Of a stretch of DNA of 48,271 nt, positions 33,865 through 43,134 are shown piece by piece. Under the pieces are notes generated by a model. The model was not told the DNA's origin. It saw nothing but the letters and a program-made list of their open reading frames with translations, and did not search any database. Location: assembly GCA_005799525.1 (NCBI GenBank), contig SYGN01000062.1, positions 1 through 48,271 on the forward strand. The letters run 5' to 3'. The stretch is from Opitutaceae bacterium. GTDB lineage: Bacteria; Verrucomicrobiota; Verrucomicrobiia; Opitutales; Opitutaceae. Both the position numbers and the translations under genes were made by a program. Positions within the stretch are counted from its first letter, which is position 1. Every line of letters begins with the position of its first letter.

Positions 33865-35168
33865 ACGCGCGGTGGCGCCTGTTTATTTTTTGGGCGTGCT
33901 TCGCGGGCGATGTTTCCTTGTTCGCGTCGTCGGCAGCGCTCATCGCCTCACCCGAGGCAGGTTGGCCCCAATTTCGCGGCCCGCGGCGCGATGGGATCAG
34001 TGACGAGCGCGGGCTGCTTGCGACCTGGCCCGCAGGCGGGCCGAAGTTGCTGTGGTCGGCCAAGGGTGCCGGGCGCGGTTTTTCTTCGACGATTATCGGC
34101 GGGGGTCGCCTCTACGTGACGGGGGATTTCGACGCCGAGCTGCGGGTGCTCGCCTTCGATCTCAGCGGGAAGCTCTTGTGGTCGGTGCGCCACGGCGACG
34201 CGTGGCTCAATCAATATCAAGGTGCCCGTACGTCCGTCACCTACCGCCACGGGCTCCTCTACCTCCAAAACGCCCACGGTCGCATCACCTGCCTCCAAGC
34301 CGCGAACGGCCAAGAAGTGTGGTCCATGGATTTACTGAAGAGCTTTGGCTCGGAAAATATCACTTGGGGATTCAGCGAATGCTTACTCGTGGACGAACGC
34401 GCCATGTATGCGACGGCCGGTGGACGCGACGCCATGATCGTCGCGCTCGAACCCCGCACGGGAGCGGTCGTCTGGAAAATTCCCCAGCTCGATCCGGCGG
34501 CGGACAAACTCGAAAGCGCCTCGTATGCGGCGCCGATTCTGGTGCGATTCGCCAACCGACGACTTCTGATCGGTTGCACCCAACGCCAACTTTATTGCGC
34601 TGACGCCGACAGCGGCGTCCTGCAATGGACCCGGCCGCGCCCCACGACGTATTCGGTACTGGCGAGTTCGCCGGTCCTGGTCGGCGAATCAGTGTTCATG
34701 GCCGCGCCGCACGGCTCTCCCGGCCAACTCTATCGATTGCTCGCGCCGACTGGGGCGGGTCAGCCGGTCGGGGCAGCCGACGCGTGGACAACCGCGCTCG
34801 ACACCTGCCAAGGCGGCGTGGTTCACGTCGATGGGCGGCTTTATGGCTCGACCTATCCGCGGCGCGGCAGCTGGCAGGCCATCGATGCGCGCAACGGTGA
34901 ACTCCTCTACGAGACCACCGAATTCCTCAAGGGCTGCGTCCTGTATGCCGATGGCCGGCTCTACACCCTCGCCGAGGACGGCTGGATGCTGCTGCTGGAG
35001 CCGACGGACAACGCATTCGCGGTGCGCGGCCGCTTCCGTTTGGCCGAGGCCCGCGACCGCAACGCGTGGGCCCATCCCGTGATCTCCGACGGACGCCTCT
35101 ACCTGCGCTACCTCGATACGATTTCGTGTTACGATATCCGCACCGCTCACTCCCCGCGGAAATCATAG
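33861..35168 (+). CDS. Secreted PQQ-like propeller protein G
   Basis: The 435-residue product starts MNARWRLFIFWACFAGDVSLFASSAAL (signal peptide), then GWPQFRGPRRDGISDERGLL. Blades: FDLSGKLLWSVRHGDAW, LQAANGQEVWSMDLL, LEPRTGAVVWKIPQ, YCADADSGVLQWTRPR, IDARNGELLYETTEFLKG. It is less regular than its neighbours but ends with the typical RLYLRYLDTISCYDI strand. The 3' end overlaps the 3' end of gene H by 22 bases, tail to tail. The N-terminal extension upstream of the ATG at 33861 is not needed. Confidence 0.83.
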   Translation: MNARWRLFIFWACFAGDVSLFASSAALIASPEAGWPQFRGPRRDGISDERGLLATWPAGGPKLLWSAKGAGRGFSSTIIGGGRLYVTGDFDAELRVLAFDLSGKLLWSVRHGDAWLNQYQGARTSVTYRHGLLYLQNAHGRITCLQAANGQEVWSMDLLKSFGSENITWGFSECLLVDERAMYATAGGRDAMIVALEPRTGAVVWKIPQLDPAADKLESASYAAPILVRFANRRLLIGCTQRQLYCADADSGVLQWTRPRPTTYSVLASSPVLVGESVFMAAPHGSPGQLYRLLAPTGAGQPVGAADAWTTALDTCQGGVVHVDGRLYGSTYPRRGSWQAIDARNGELLYETTEFLKGCVLYADGRLYTLAEDGWMLLLEPTDNAFAVRGRFRLAEARDRNAWAHPVISDGRLYLRYLDTISCYDIRTAHSPRKS

Positions 35169-36562
35169 CAGATCAACCGCGCTGGGGACCCGCTGAGCGC
35201 GTCGCGCTGATTATGCACGACATAGAGGAGCCCGCGGTGCAGGGCGGGCAGCGTCCACGTCGACGCAGCCTGAAACAGGCGCACGCGCTGTTTCGTAATG
35301 GTGCCTTTCGGTGTCAGAGCGAACTCGGCTAACAGGCCGTCCTCACCGAGACAAAAGATGCGTTCACCCGCTTGGAGTAGGCTCGCGCGAAAAAAGCTCT
35401 GCGTGCGACCGGACTCTTGGAAACGCGTGTCATCGCTCCACACAATTTTTCCCGTGGCCACCTCGAGGCACTTGAACTCGGTGTCAGGCGGATTGCGGCC
35501 CGCAAAGCCGTAGAGGTGGCCGCCGATTTGCAGCGGCATCATCCAGTGCAGGCCGAAGCCGCGCTGCGTCCAGAGCTGCTTCGATTTCAGGTTCTCGTCG
35601 AACTCCAGCAACGTGCCACCCTTCTCATAGGTTTCGGAAATATAGACGCGCGTCGAATCGACAACGAGCGGCGTGCCCGCGATCACGGATTCGAAGACTT
35701 TCGCGCGCCACGGAAAGCGGTCGTAAACTTTGCCCGTTTGCGGATCGATCGTGAGCAAACCGCCGGCGCTCGGACGGCTATCGCCAGCGGCGATCACGAG
35801 CGCGACCTCTCGTCCCCGAATCGTGGCGACGATGGGCGAAGCGTAACTCGCGCCCCAGGTGTCTTCGACTTCCCAGAGCGTTTTCCCCGTGAGCTTGTCG
35901 AACGCCGCGACGCAGGTGCCCGAGGTTTCGTCGCGCGCTTTGCCGCCGACATTCACGATCACCCGATCTTTCCACACGAAGGGCGTCGGGCCGTAGCCGA
36001 AAAAATACTGGGGGATTCGGTAGTCCGCTGTCAGATCGCGGCGCCAGAGGAGTTTTCCCGTTTTGAGATCGAGACAATGCAGCAGCGCGGTCACGCCCGC
36101 GACGTAGATGCGATCACCGTCAATCACCGCGCTGGAGCGCGGCCCAGGGCTGAAGCCGTAGCGATCCTGATACGCGACCGGAGTGTCGAAACGCCAGAAA
36201 CGCCGACCCGTTTCCGGATCGAGGCAGTCGACGGTTTCCTTGCCTTCGACGCGGTGAAAGTAAACGAGTCGACCGACGGAAAAGACTGGACAGGCGTAGC
36301 CCTCGCCCGTGGTCAGCTCCCAGATTTTCTTCGGTCCGCCCGCCGGCCAAATGCCGAGCAGCTTGGTCTCGGAGCTCGTGGCGTCGTGTTTCGGGCCGAG
36401 GAAGTGCGGCCAATCGGCGGTAATCGCGCCCGCGGGCAACGCCTTCGGGGCGGCGTGAAACGTCAGACCAGCGAAGGGCTTCGCCTCTTGGGCGACGCCG
36501 CTGTTGCAAACTGAAACGAGTCCGAGGGCGGCAAAGCGGGTGAGAATTTTTAACGCGTACAT
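35147..36562 (-). CDS. Secreted PQQ-like propeller protein H
   Basis: The 471-residue product starts MYALKILTRFAALGLVSVCN (signal peptide), then a linker of about 35 residues before DWPHFLGPKHDATSSETKLLG. Blades: LDPETGRRFWRFDTPVAY, LDLKTGKLLWRRDLTADY, FDKLTGKTLWEVEDTWG, IDPQTGKVYDRFPWR, LEVATGKIVWSDDTRFQ. It ends DALSGSPARLICYDFRGE. It resembles G most closely in its signature context (WPAGGPKxxW), suggesting they arose from one duplication followed by inversion. Start at 36562 rather than upstream ATGs, because the signal peptide begins there. Divergent from the MFS pseudogene. Confidence 0.83.
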   Translation of the reverse strand: MYALKILTRFAALGLVSVCNSGVAQEAKPFAGLTFHAAPKALPAGAITADWPHFLGPKHDATSSETKLLGIWPAGGPKKIWELTTGEGYACPVFSVGRLVYFHRVEGKETVDCLDPETGRRFWRFDTPVAYQDRYGFSPGPRSSAVIDGDRIYVAGVTALLHCLDLKTGKLLWRRDLTADYRIPQYFFGYGPTPFVWKDRVIVNVGGKARDETSGTCVAAFDKLTGKTLWEVEDTWGASYASPIVATIRGREVALVIAAGDSRPSAGGLLTIDPQTGKVYDRFPWRAKVFESVIAGTPLVVDSTRVYISETYEKGGTLLEFDENLKSKQLWTQRGFGLHWMMPLQIGGHLYGFAGRNPPDTEFKCLEVATGKIVWSDDTRFQESGRTQSFFRASLLQAGERIFCLGEDGLLAEFALTPKGTITKQRVRLFQAASTWTLPALHRGLLYVVHNQRDALSGSPARLICYDFRGE

Positions 36563-36672
36563 AGGGCGACCGGCGAAAGCGTGCGGGGTGTCGGTCTTGC
36601 CGCAACTGAAAGGTTTGCAGCGAGCAACTCCGCGCACTTTCCTGCGCGCCCCAACGTCCCACCCTCCCACTC

Positions 36673-38113
36673 ATGACTCAAGCTGCCGCCCTCTTCTCCC
36701 GCTTGCCCGCTCTGCTGTCGCGCACGCGGTTCTACTATGGTTGGGTCGTGGTCGGCCTCGCGGCGCTCGCGATGGTGGGGACGCTGCCGGGTCGGACGCA
36801 AGGGTTGGGCCTGATCGCGGAGTCGTTGTTAAAAAGATCTGCAGCTCGACCGCGTGACGTTCGCCGAAGTAAAGATCCCCGGAGCAAGCTCCGGGGCATT
36901 TGATCCAGCCACCCATCATGTCCACCCTACCCTTGCCAATCCTGGTAGCCACGAGCGTGAGCGAGTGGAGGCGAGACGCGCTCGACTCGCTCACGCTCGT
37001 CGCTACACCAACCAAGCCGAAGCGAGCTTCGGGGTATCGGACCCATTGCGAATGAATCTGTGGGCGACGCTGCTCGGGTCGTTATGCTGCATCGGCGTCG
37101 GTCGCCTAGAGGATCAGATCGGCACTCGGATCGTGCTGACCGCGATTGCGGCGATGTTGGGGCTGGTCGTGTTGGCGATGCGTGTGACGACCGGGGTGGC
37201 GGCTATGTTTGGCCTACTTGTGTTATCGCGCGGCCTCGGTCAAAGCACGCTTTCAGTGGTGAGTGTCACGATGGTCGGCCAGTGGTTTCGCGGCCGGTTG
37301 AATCTGGCGATGGGGATTTTTTCCGTGGCCTTGAGTCTGGGCTTCATGACGGCGTTTCCGATCATCGGCGCGATCGTCGTCAGCGAAGGCTGGCGGACAG
37401 CGTGGGCTCTGATCGGCTGGTGTCTGCTGCCGGGGCTGGCGCTGATCGCGTGGTGGCTGGCCCGACGCGGACCGGAAGAATGTGGCTTGGCGTGGGAGCA
37501 CAACGCCAAGCCGGCCGCGGCCGAACCGGCGGTGAGCATGACGTGGGCCGAGGCCCTGTGGCACGCCGGCGTTCTGGGTGTTCACCCACGCAAGTTCTAC
37601 CTACAACCTCGTGGCTCCAGGCGTGGGCTTGTTCAATGAGTCAATCCTGACCGAGCGCGGTTTCGCGGCGGGGACCTATCACCGCAGTCTCGTGATCGTA
37701 GCCCTCCTATCACTCGTCGGAAATTTCCTCGGCGGCTGGCTCGCTGTGCGCTGGAGCATGAATCGCCTCATGGCGCTCACGATGGCGCTACTCGGCATGG
37801 CGCTGTGCGCACTGCCTTCGCTCAAGACTCTCGCGCAAGTTCACGCGTTCTCGGTCGTGATGGGCCTAACGGGCGGATTCGCGGTCGTGATTTTCTTCAG
37901 TGTCTGGGCGCAGGTTTTTGGTCGCGCCCATTTGGGCCGCATCGTCGGAACGCCACAGATAATGACTGTGCTGGCCTCGACGGTAAGCCGTTGCTCCTCG
38001 CGCAGTGTCACGCCGCCACCGGATCGTATAAGGCCGTATTCTACTCTTTGGCCGCTGTTGTTGCACTCCTCGCACTCGCGGCCTTGTGGGTACTGCTACC
38101 GGCGGCTAGGTAG
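36673..38113 (+). pseudogene. MFS transporter gene, broken by frameshifts and a palindromic insertion
   Basis: Reading frames joined in order give an MFS transporter of about 420 residues: RTRFYYGWVVVGLAALAMVG, then LQLDRVTFAEV ... NLWATLLGSLCCIGVGRLEDQIG (here split by the insertion at 36870-37045), RGLGQSTLSVVSVTMVGQWF, FWVFTHASSTYNLVAPGVGLFN, and GSYKAVFYSLAAVVALLALA. Lesions: one extra A in AAAAA at about 36833, one extra base near 37575, and a frame change near 37985. An ATG and a stop remain, but no single frame covers the protein. Each frameshift alone could be a sequencing error; three of them with an insertion point to a real pseudogene. Confidence 0.85.
36870..37045. repeat. Composite REP-like element inside the MFS pseudogene
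   Basis: Three hairpins lie in a row: CCCCGGAGC-AA-GCTCCGGGG (36877-36896), a long GTAGC...GCTAC inverted repeat (36945-37006, arms of 22 bases with one mismatch, CACGAGCGTGAGCGAGT and partner), and CCGAAGC-GA-GCTTCGG (37017-37032). The flanks read MFS codons (..DRVTFAEV before, NLWATLLG after), and the frame runs through the insert without a stop. Exact ends are uncertain by a few bases, and a target duplication is not evident. Confidence 0.8.
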
Positions 38114-38160
38114 GCCGGGAGGTCGCTCGCTTTTTTCATGGGCGGACGAAGCGAGCCTAC
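38110..38160. repeat. REP-like palindrome with GTAGG/CCTAC ends
   Basis: GTAGGCCGGGAGGTCGCTCGC at the left (38110-38130) faces GCGAGCCTAC at the right (38151-38160), with an interrupted inverted repeat. It sits exactly between the MFS pseudogene stop and the stop of the halogenase-like gene, so both converging genes end at it. Confidence 0.7.
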
Positions 38161-39498
38161 TCAAGTCGCAGGCACTGCTCCAAGGGCAACCAACCCAAGA
38201 TTCCCTTCGAGACCGCGTTGGGCTTGTTTCACTACGCTGGCGGCGACCAACGGCTCACCGTAAGGCAAATCGTCGGGCAATGGAACGAGCTCCCGGAATT
38301 GGCTCCAGAGGCGCGAGAAATCTTTGTTCACGTCGCCCGAAAGACAGTCGGTGATGTCGGCGGCGGCTTCGGGATGGCGTTCGACGACTTGCTTGAACGA
38401 GAAGCCCGGTTGATAAAACGCGTAAACGAGCTTGCGCATGTTTTCGACGCCGGTGCGGATCGTGACGCCATAGGTCGCGAAACGCTCCGGGGACAGATCT
38501 CCGGCGACCAAGCCGGCGTGCACGGTCTCGCCAACCAGCACGCCACTCTTCAACGCCAGCATGACGCCGCTGCTGAAAACGGGATCGAGAAACGCGAGTG
38601 CATCACCGACGAGCGCGAGACCGGGCGACGCGCAATAGCGCGAGTGCCGCGAATACTCGCTTGTGACCCAGTACTCGCCCGTGCACCGGCCGACAGAGAG
38701 ACGGTCCTTGATCCACAGGTTTTCGCCAATCTCACGTTGGAAAATTGCCTCCGGATCTTTGACGCCGTCGCGCGTGAGATATTTGCCCTCGGCCACGACA
38801 CCGACGCTGACCATGCCACCGTGCTGCGGGATGTGCCAGAACCAGCCCTTGTGCGGGATGAAGGCGACGGTGGTTTCGCCCTCATCGATACCCTCGGCTC
38901 TCTTCGAATCCTGATAGTAGGTCCAAACCGCAATCTTGTTGAGAAAAGGATCGCGCTCCCTCCAGCCGTTTGCCTGGGAGGCGAAGGCTTCTTTGCCAGT
39001 GCAGTCGAGCGTGATGGGGGCGTGAAACACGTGGGCGCATCCAGCCGCATCGGTTGCCGCCACTCCGACGACGCGGTCGCCCTCCCACAGAAGGCGCGTG
39101 ACTTTGATTTCCTCGCGGACGTCGGCGCCCTTGTGGCGGGCGTTGTCGAGCATCATTTGGTCGAACTCTGAACGCAGCACCTGCCACGATTGCGCGATGG
39201 TGTCCTTGTCATAACGAGTGGAAAAATAGAAGGGCTGCGAGCGCCCGCCTTCCTGCTGCACGAAGCGCACGCTGTATTTTTTCACGAAGTGCGATTGGCG
39301 CATCTGCGGGATCATACCAAGCCGCTCGAGCGGTTGAAACGTGAACGGAATCAGCGACTCACCAATATGGTAGCGGGGAAATTTTTCCCGCTCGAGGATC
39401 AGCACGCGATGGCCGTATTCGCCGAGGATGGCACCGGTCGAAGCACCCGCGGGACCGCCGCCGATAATAATAGCATCGTAGTTTGGGGAGACGTGCAT
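38161..39498 (-). CDS. FAD-dependent halogenase-like flavoprotein
   Basis: The 445-residue product starts MHVSPNYDAIIIGGGPAGAS, with the GxGxxG FAD motif. It then has the segment HIGESLIPFTFQPLERLG (usual in halogenases), a Lys at 74 (FVKKYSVRF) in the position of the catalytic Lys of tryptophan halogenases, and GWFWHIP (about residue 217), which matches the family's WxWxIP motif. The FAD domain closes with LVGDALAFLDPVFSSGVMLALK. Flavin-dependent halogenases add Cl or Br to aromatic substrates. Related enzymes in this superfamily instead reduce or hydroxylate, so halogenase activity is not certain. It lies 55 bases downstream of a small membrane protein gene. Confidence 0.8.
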   Translation of the reverse strand: MHVSPNYDAIIIGGGPAGASTGAILGEYGHRVLILEREKFPRYHIGESLIPFTFQPLERLGMIPQMRQSHFVKKYSVRFVQQEGGRSQPFYFSTRYDKDTIAQSWQVLRSEFDQMMLDNARHKGADVREEIKVTRLLWEGDRVVGVAATDAAGCAHVFHAPITLDCTGKEAFASQANGWRERDPFLNKIAVWTYYQDSKRAEGIDEGETTVAFIPHKGWFWHIPQHGGMVSVGVVAEGKYLTRDGVKDPEAIFQREIGENLWIKDRLSVGRCTGEYWVTSEYSRHSRYCASPGLALVGDALAFLDPVFSSGVMLALKSGVLVGETVHAGLVAGDLSPERFATYGVTIRTGVENMRKLVYAFYQPGFSFKQVVERHPEAAADITDCLSGDVNKDFSRLWSQFRELVPLPDDLPYGEPLVAASVVKQAQRGLEGNLGLVALGAVPAT

Positions 39499-39553
39499 AG
39501 AGAAAAAAGGGATGTGAGGAGTGCGAAGAGAGAAAAAGAATGCTAGAACAAAT

Positions 39554-40180
39554 TTAAATACGTGCCGACAAGGCGGACGGACGCGCGCCGATTGCGCGGG
39601 CACCGGGGTGCGACTGACAGCGCTGTAGCACGTAACCGAGCCCCGCGCCGAAACCGAGGCCGTGGGCCGCGCCCCAAAGCAGGCGACCAGGGATGCCGCG
39701 GACGGCGGCATGAAGTTGCTCGCCTGCGTAGTAGCCCAAGCTGTGGAGCACGAGAAGCGCGCCAAAGAGCGGGAAAAAACCGGTCGTGCGACCAAAAGCA
39801 CGTTGCAGCAAGCACGTCATCGCCGCGAGTCCCGCCGCCGCTCCCAAGAGATCGGCCTGAAACTTTCCCCGCAGTCCGAACCAACACACACACCAGCCCA
39901 CTGCGTAGGCCAGAAACACCGTCGCGAAGCACAACGTGAAACGCCAAGCCGCGCCCGGCGCCGCGACCAACCGGCTGAGCGCGAGCCCCCCAAAACCGAG
40001 GTAGACCGAGGCCGTTGTTGTATACAAGAACACCGTGCCTGGCACCAAACGAAACGCCCAAATCGAATACGCCAGCGTGCTCACCGCCCCGAAACTCAGG
40101 CATCCGTAGACCATCGCAAACTGCAGCGAAGCTGGCGAACGTGGCTCGGCAGGGTCGGGAGCGAGGCGGAACAGTTTCAT
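39554..40180 (-). CDS. Polytopic membrane protein of unknown function
   Basis: The 208-residue product starts MKLFRLAPDPAEPRSPASLQ and has about five to six hydrophobic segments (FAMVYGCLSFGAVSTLAYSI, FLYTTTASVYLGFGGLALS, WRFTLCFATVFLAYAVGWCV, FFPLFGALLVLHSLGYYAG, LWGAAHGLGFGAGLGYVL). I do not recognise a family. The GAAHGLGFGAG glycine-rich segment could be a membrane helix packing motif. It precedes the halogenase-like gene, probably in one transcript. Confidence 0.6.
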   Translation of the reverse strand: MKLFRLAPDPAEPRSPASLQFAMVYGCLSFGAVSTLAYSIWAFRLVPGTVFLYTTTASVYLGFGGLALSRLVAAPGAAWRFTLCFATVFLAYAVGWCVCWFGLRGKFQADLLGAAAGLAAMTCLLQRAFGRTTGFFPLFGALLVLHSLGYYAGEQLHAAVRGIPGRLLWGAAHGLGFGAGLGYVLQRCQSHPGARAIGARPSALSARI

Positions 40181-40293
40181 CGAGAATCACGGGAACATAC
40201 CCACAAGACGCCGAGCTCAAGGAAAAAGGTGCGCGGCGCAAAGCTTGCGTCGCATTTTTCCGTCACCCACAACGCACGACCCACCGCGCCACC

Positions 40294-41613
40294 ATGACCC
40301 TATCGCTCACTCTGTTCCGACCCTTCGTTTTCGCCGCGCTCTTGGTGGGCGGCACGCCTCCGCTCTCGGCCGTCGATTGGCCGCAGTGGCGCGGGCCGCA
40401 GCGCGATGGCGTCTGGCGTGAGACCGGCATCGTCGAGAAATTTTCCAGCCCCCAGCTGCAACCGGTCTGGACCGCCACGGTCGGCCCCGGCTACAGCGGT
40501 CCGACGGTCGCCGGTGATCGCGTTTACCTCACGGATCGCGTCAACGAACCCGCGCCCCAAGAGCGTGTACGCTGCTTCGATCGCTCCACCGGTAAACCGC
40601 TCTGGACGCACACCTACCCCTGCGTGTATCGCGACATCGACTACGCACTCGGTCCCCGGGCGGCGGTCACGGTCGTCGACGGCCGGGCCTTCGCATACGG
40701 TGCGATGGGGCACGCGCACGCTCTCGACGCGGCTTCCGGCCAGGTCCTTTGGGCACGCGATCTCGCGACCGAATACGGAGTGAAGCTCAATGTCTGGGCC
40801 GTCTCCGGCGCGCCACTCGTCGTGGGCGATCTCGTGATTTTCCAAGTCGGCGGGCCGCCCGATGCGTGCGTCGTCGCCCTCGACGTGAAGACCGGCCGCG
40901 AACGCTGGCGCGCGCTCGACGGCCAGTCGTCCTACTCGGCACCGCGACTGGTTCGGCTCGGCGAGCGCGAGGTCGTGCTAGTCTGGACTGGGTTTTGGAT
41001 CGCCGCCCTCGACCCCGCGACCGGCAAGGTGTGGTGGCAGGAGCCTTACAAACCGGTCAACATGATCCTCAACGTCGGCGATCCCGTGCTCGACGAGTCG
41101 GGGACGAAGCTGTTTTTCTCCGCTTTTTACGACGGTGCGCGGCTCTACGAACTGCCGCGTGACACCTCACCCCCGACCCTGCTCTGGCAGCGCAAGGGCG
41201 TGAACGAGCGTAAGACGGACGCGCTGCACAGCATCATAATGACACCCTTCGTGCGGGGTGGCTACGTCTACGGCATCGATAGCTACGGCGAGATGCGCTG
41301 CCTCAAGCTCACAAACGGCGACCGCGTGTGGGCAGACACGACGCTGCTCGACAACGGCCGCTGGGCCACCGCGCATTTCGTGCAACACGGCGACCGCACC
41401 TGGATCACCACCGAAAAAGGCGAGATCGTGATCGCGAAGCTCACGCCGGCCGGCTTCGAGCGGATCAGCAGCGCGCACTTCATCACGCCCGAGACGCCGT
41501 TGCGCAACCGCGCGCACCCGATCGCTTGGTCGCATCCAGCCTACGCGCATCGGAGCCTGTTTGCGCGCAACGATACCCAGCTCGTGTGCGTCTCACTCGC
41601 CGCGTCCCCGTAA
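40294..41613 (+). CDS. Secreted PQQ-like propeller protein I
   Basis: The 439-residue product starts MTLSLTLFRPFVFAALLVG (signal peptide), then DWPQWRGPQRDGVWRETGIV. Blades: FDRSTGKPLWTHTYP, LDAASGQVLWARDLAT, LDVKTGRERWRALDGQS, LDPATGKVWWQEPYKP, LKLTNGDRVWADTTLLD. It ends ARNDTQLVCVSLAASP. The open frame reaches further upstream, but the signal peptide starts at 40294. It is divergent from the small membrane protein and halogenase genes, and convergent to the antiporter. Confidence 0.83.
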   Translation: MTLSLTLFRPFVFAALLVGGTPPLSAVDWPQWRGPQRDGVWRETGIVEKFSSPQLQPVWTATVGPGYSGPTVAGDRVYLTDRVNEPAPQERVRCFDRSTGKPLWTHTYPCVYRDIDYALGPRAAVTVVDGRAFAYGAMGHAHALDAASGQVLWARDLATEYGVKLNVWAVSGAPLVVGDLVIFQVGGPPDACVVALDVKTGRERWRALDGQSSYSAPRLVRLGEREVVLVWTGFWIAALDPATGKVWWQEPYKPVNMILNVGDPVLDESGTKLFFSAFYDGARLYELPRDTSPPTLLWQRKGVNERKTDALHSIIMTPFVRGGYVYGIDSYGEMRCLKLTNGDRVWADTTLLDNGRWATAHFVQHGDRTWITTEKGEIVIAKLTPAGFERISSAHFITPETPLRNRAHPIAWSHPAYAHRSLFARNDTQLVCVSLAASP

Positions 41614-41812
41614 TCTCCGAAACCAGACCCTTGTCGGCTGGCTCCCGCGAGGCCGGGCGCGCTCAAGGATGAGTTCGAAGATCTCATCTGAATCAAAGCA
41701 CCATGTATAACGACGCTACTCTTTCTTGTAGTATCATCTCAGGCGATCCTCCGACCGTTCCTGAGCTTGCCCCCGTCGCGGCGCGCGTCAAAGCGGGCGG
41801 CGGATGCCAATT

Positions 41813-43057
41813 CTACGCCTCCGTCGCCGGCCGATGCCGGCCGACGAGCAACTCAAACAGCGGTGACGCCATCAACGTCGTCACGACCGCCATGATCACG
41901 AGCGTGGCAAACAGCGCGGGCGTGATGATTCCGCGCTGCAGGCCGATATTAATAATGATAAGTTCCATCAGCCCGCGCGCATTCATCAACGTGCCGATGC
42001 CGAGCGACTCACGATTCGACAATCCCGTCGCGCGCGCCGCGAGCCAGCAAGCCACGCCCTTGCCCCCGATCGCCGCGACCAAAATGAGGCCCGTCATGCC
42101 CCAGAGGTAGGCGGAATCGAGGAGGCCGATCTGGGTGTTGAGGCCCGAGTAGGTGAAGAACAGCGGCAGCAGCAGCGCGACCGTGAGCGGTTGGATGCGC
42201 GCGATCAGCTCCTTCGTCACGAGGCCGCGCGGCATCGCAATCCCCATGATAAATGCGCCAAATACTGCATGCAGCCCGATCCAGTCGGTGAAACCAGCAG
42301 CCAGAGCCATCAACGCGAGGCACGCGACGAATTCGCCGTCCGACAATTGCCCGCGTGCCTCGATCCCGCGCGCCCACCGCGCCAGCAGCGGCCGAACCAC
42401 GAGCAGCGCGACCGCGACGAAGCCGACGCCGCCGCCGATGTTCCAGGCCGCGCCCGCAAAATTCCCATCGAAACTCGCGAGTACGATGGCGAGCAAACCC
42501 CACGCCGCCGCGTCGTTGATCGCGCCTGCGCCGATGGCCACAGTACCCATGGTCGTTCCGGTGAGGCGCTTGAAATGGATAATGCGCGCGAGCATGGGAA
42601 ACGCCGTGATGCACATCGAAGCCCCGAGAAAAAGCATCGCCTCGACGAGCGAGGTCTTGGCGGGAAAGAGCGACGTGTGCCCGTGAAAATACCAACCCAG
42701 CGCCGCGCCAAGCACGAACGGCGCCGCCATCCCCGCGATCGACACCGCCACGGCGCTCCGCAGTTGGCGCCGCACGATGTCCATCCGAAACTCCAGCCCC
42801 ACGACAAACATGTAGGCCGCGAGCCCGAGCTGCGAAACGGGAAACAGCACCCGCAACGTCTCCGGAGGAAACAGTTTCGCCGAGACCGCCGGGAGAAACA
42901 GGCCCAGGAGCGACGGCCCGAGCAGCACGCCAGCGAGCATCTCTGAGACCACCTGCGGTTGGCCCGCCCGCCGCCCGACGAGGCCGACGATTTGGCACAC
43001 GATCAAGATCGCCCCGATCTGGAAAAAGAAGTGAACGGCGAGCTGGAGATTGGTCAT
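41813..43057 (-). CDS. CPA2-type cation/proton antiporter, membrane domain only
   Basis: The 414-residue product has about 12 transmembrane segments of the monovalent cation:proton antiporter-2 family (KefB/NapA type). Motifs: SEMLAGVLLGPSLLG near the N-terminus, VVGLEFRM, LGASMCITAFPMLARII, AINDAAAWGLLAIVLASFDG (ND motif in the ion site), HAVFGAFIMGIAMPRGLV, and GTLMNARGLMELIIINIGL. There is no RCK/TrkA-N domain, so it works without the nucleotide-gated part that KefB has. Likely exchange is Na+ or K+ for H+. It does not belong to the propeller family but is sited among them. Confidence 0.88.
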   Translation of the reverse strand: MTNLQLAVHFFFQIGAILIVCQIVGLVGRRAGQPQVVSEMLAGVLLGPSLLGLFLPAVSAKLFPPETLRVLFPVSQLGLAAYMFVVGLEFRMDIVRRQLRSAVAVSIAGMAAPFVLGAALGWYFHGHTSLFPAKTSLVEAMLFLGASMCITAFPMLARIIHFKRLTGTTMGTVAIGAGAINDAAAWGLLAIVLASFDGNFAGAAWNIGGGVGFVAVALLVVRPLLARWARGIEARGQLSDGEFVACLALMALAAGFTDWIGLHAVFGAFIMGIAMPRGLVTKELIARIQPLTVALLLPLFFTYSGLNTQIGLLDSAYLWGMTGLILVAAIGGKGVACWLAARATGLSNRESLGIGTLMNARGLMELIIINIGLQRGIITPALFATLVIMAVVTTLMASPLFELLVGRHRPATEA

Positions 43058-43134
43058 GGGCTGTGAGCGTAGTTCGCGGGAGACGCACCGAAGGTCAAGA
43101 CGTTGCCCGGCGTGTTTCCCACCGGCCGCCCGAG

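Noticed and set aside
41703-42110. A plus-strand 135-residue open frame overlapping the antiporter
   Set aside because: Most of it lies antisense to the antiporter gene, and the first 40 residues match nothing I know.
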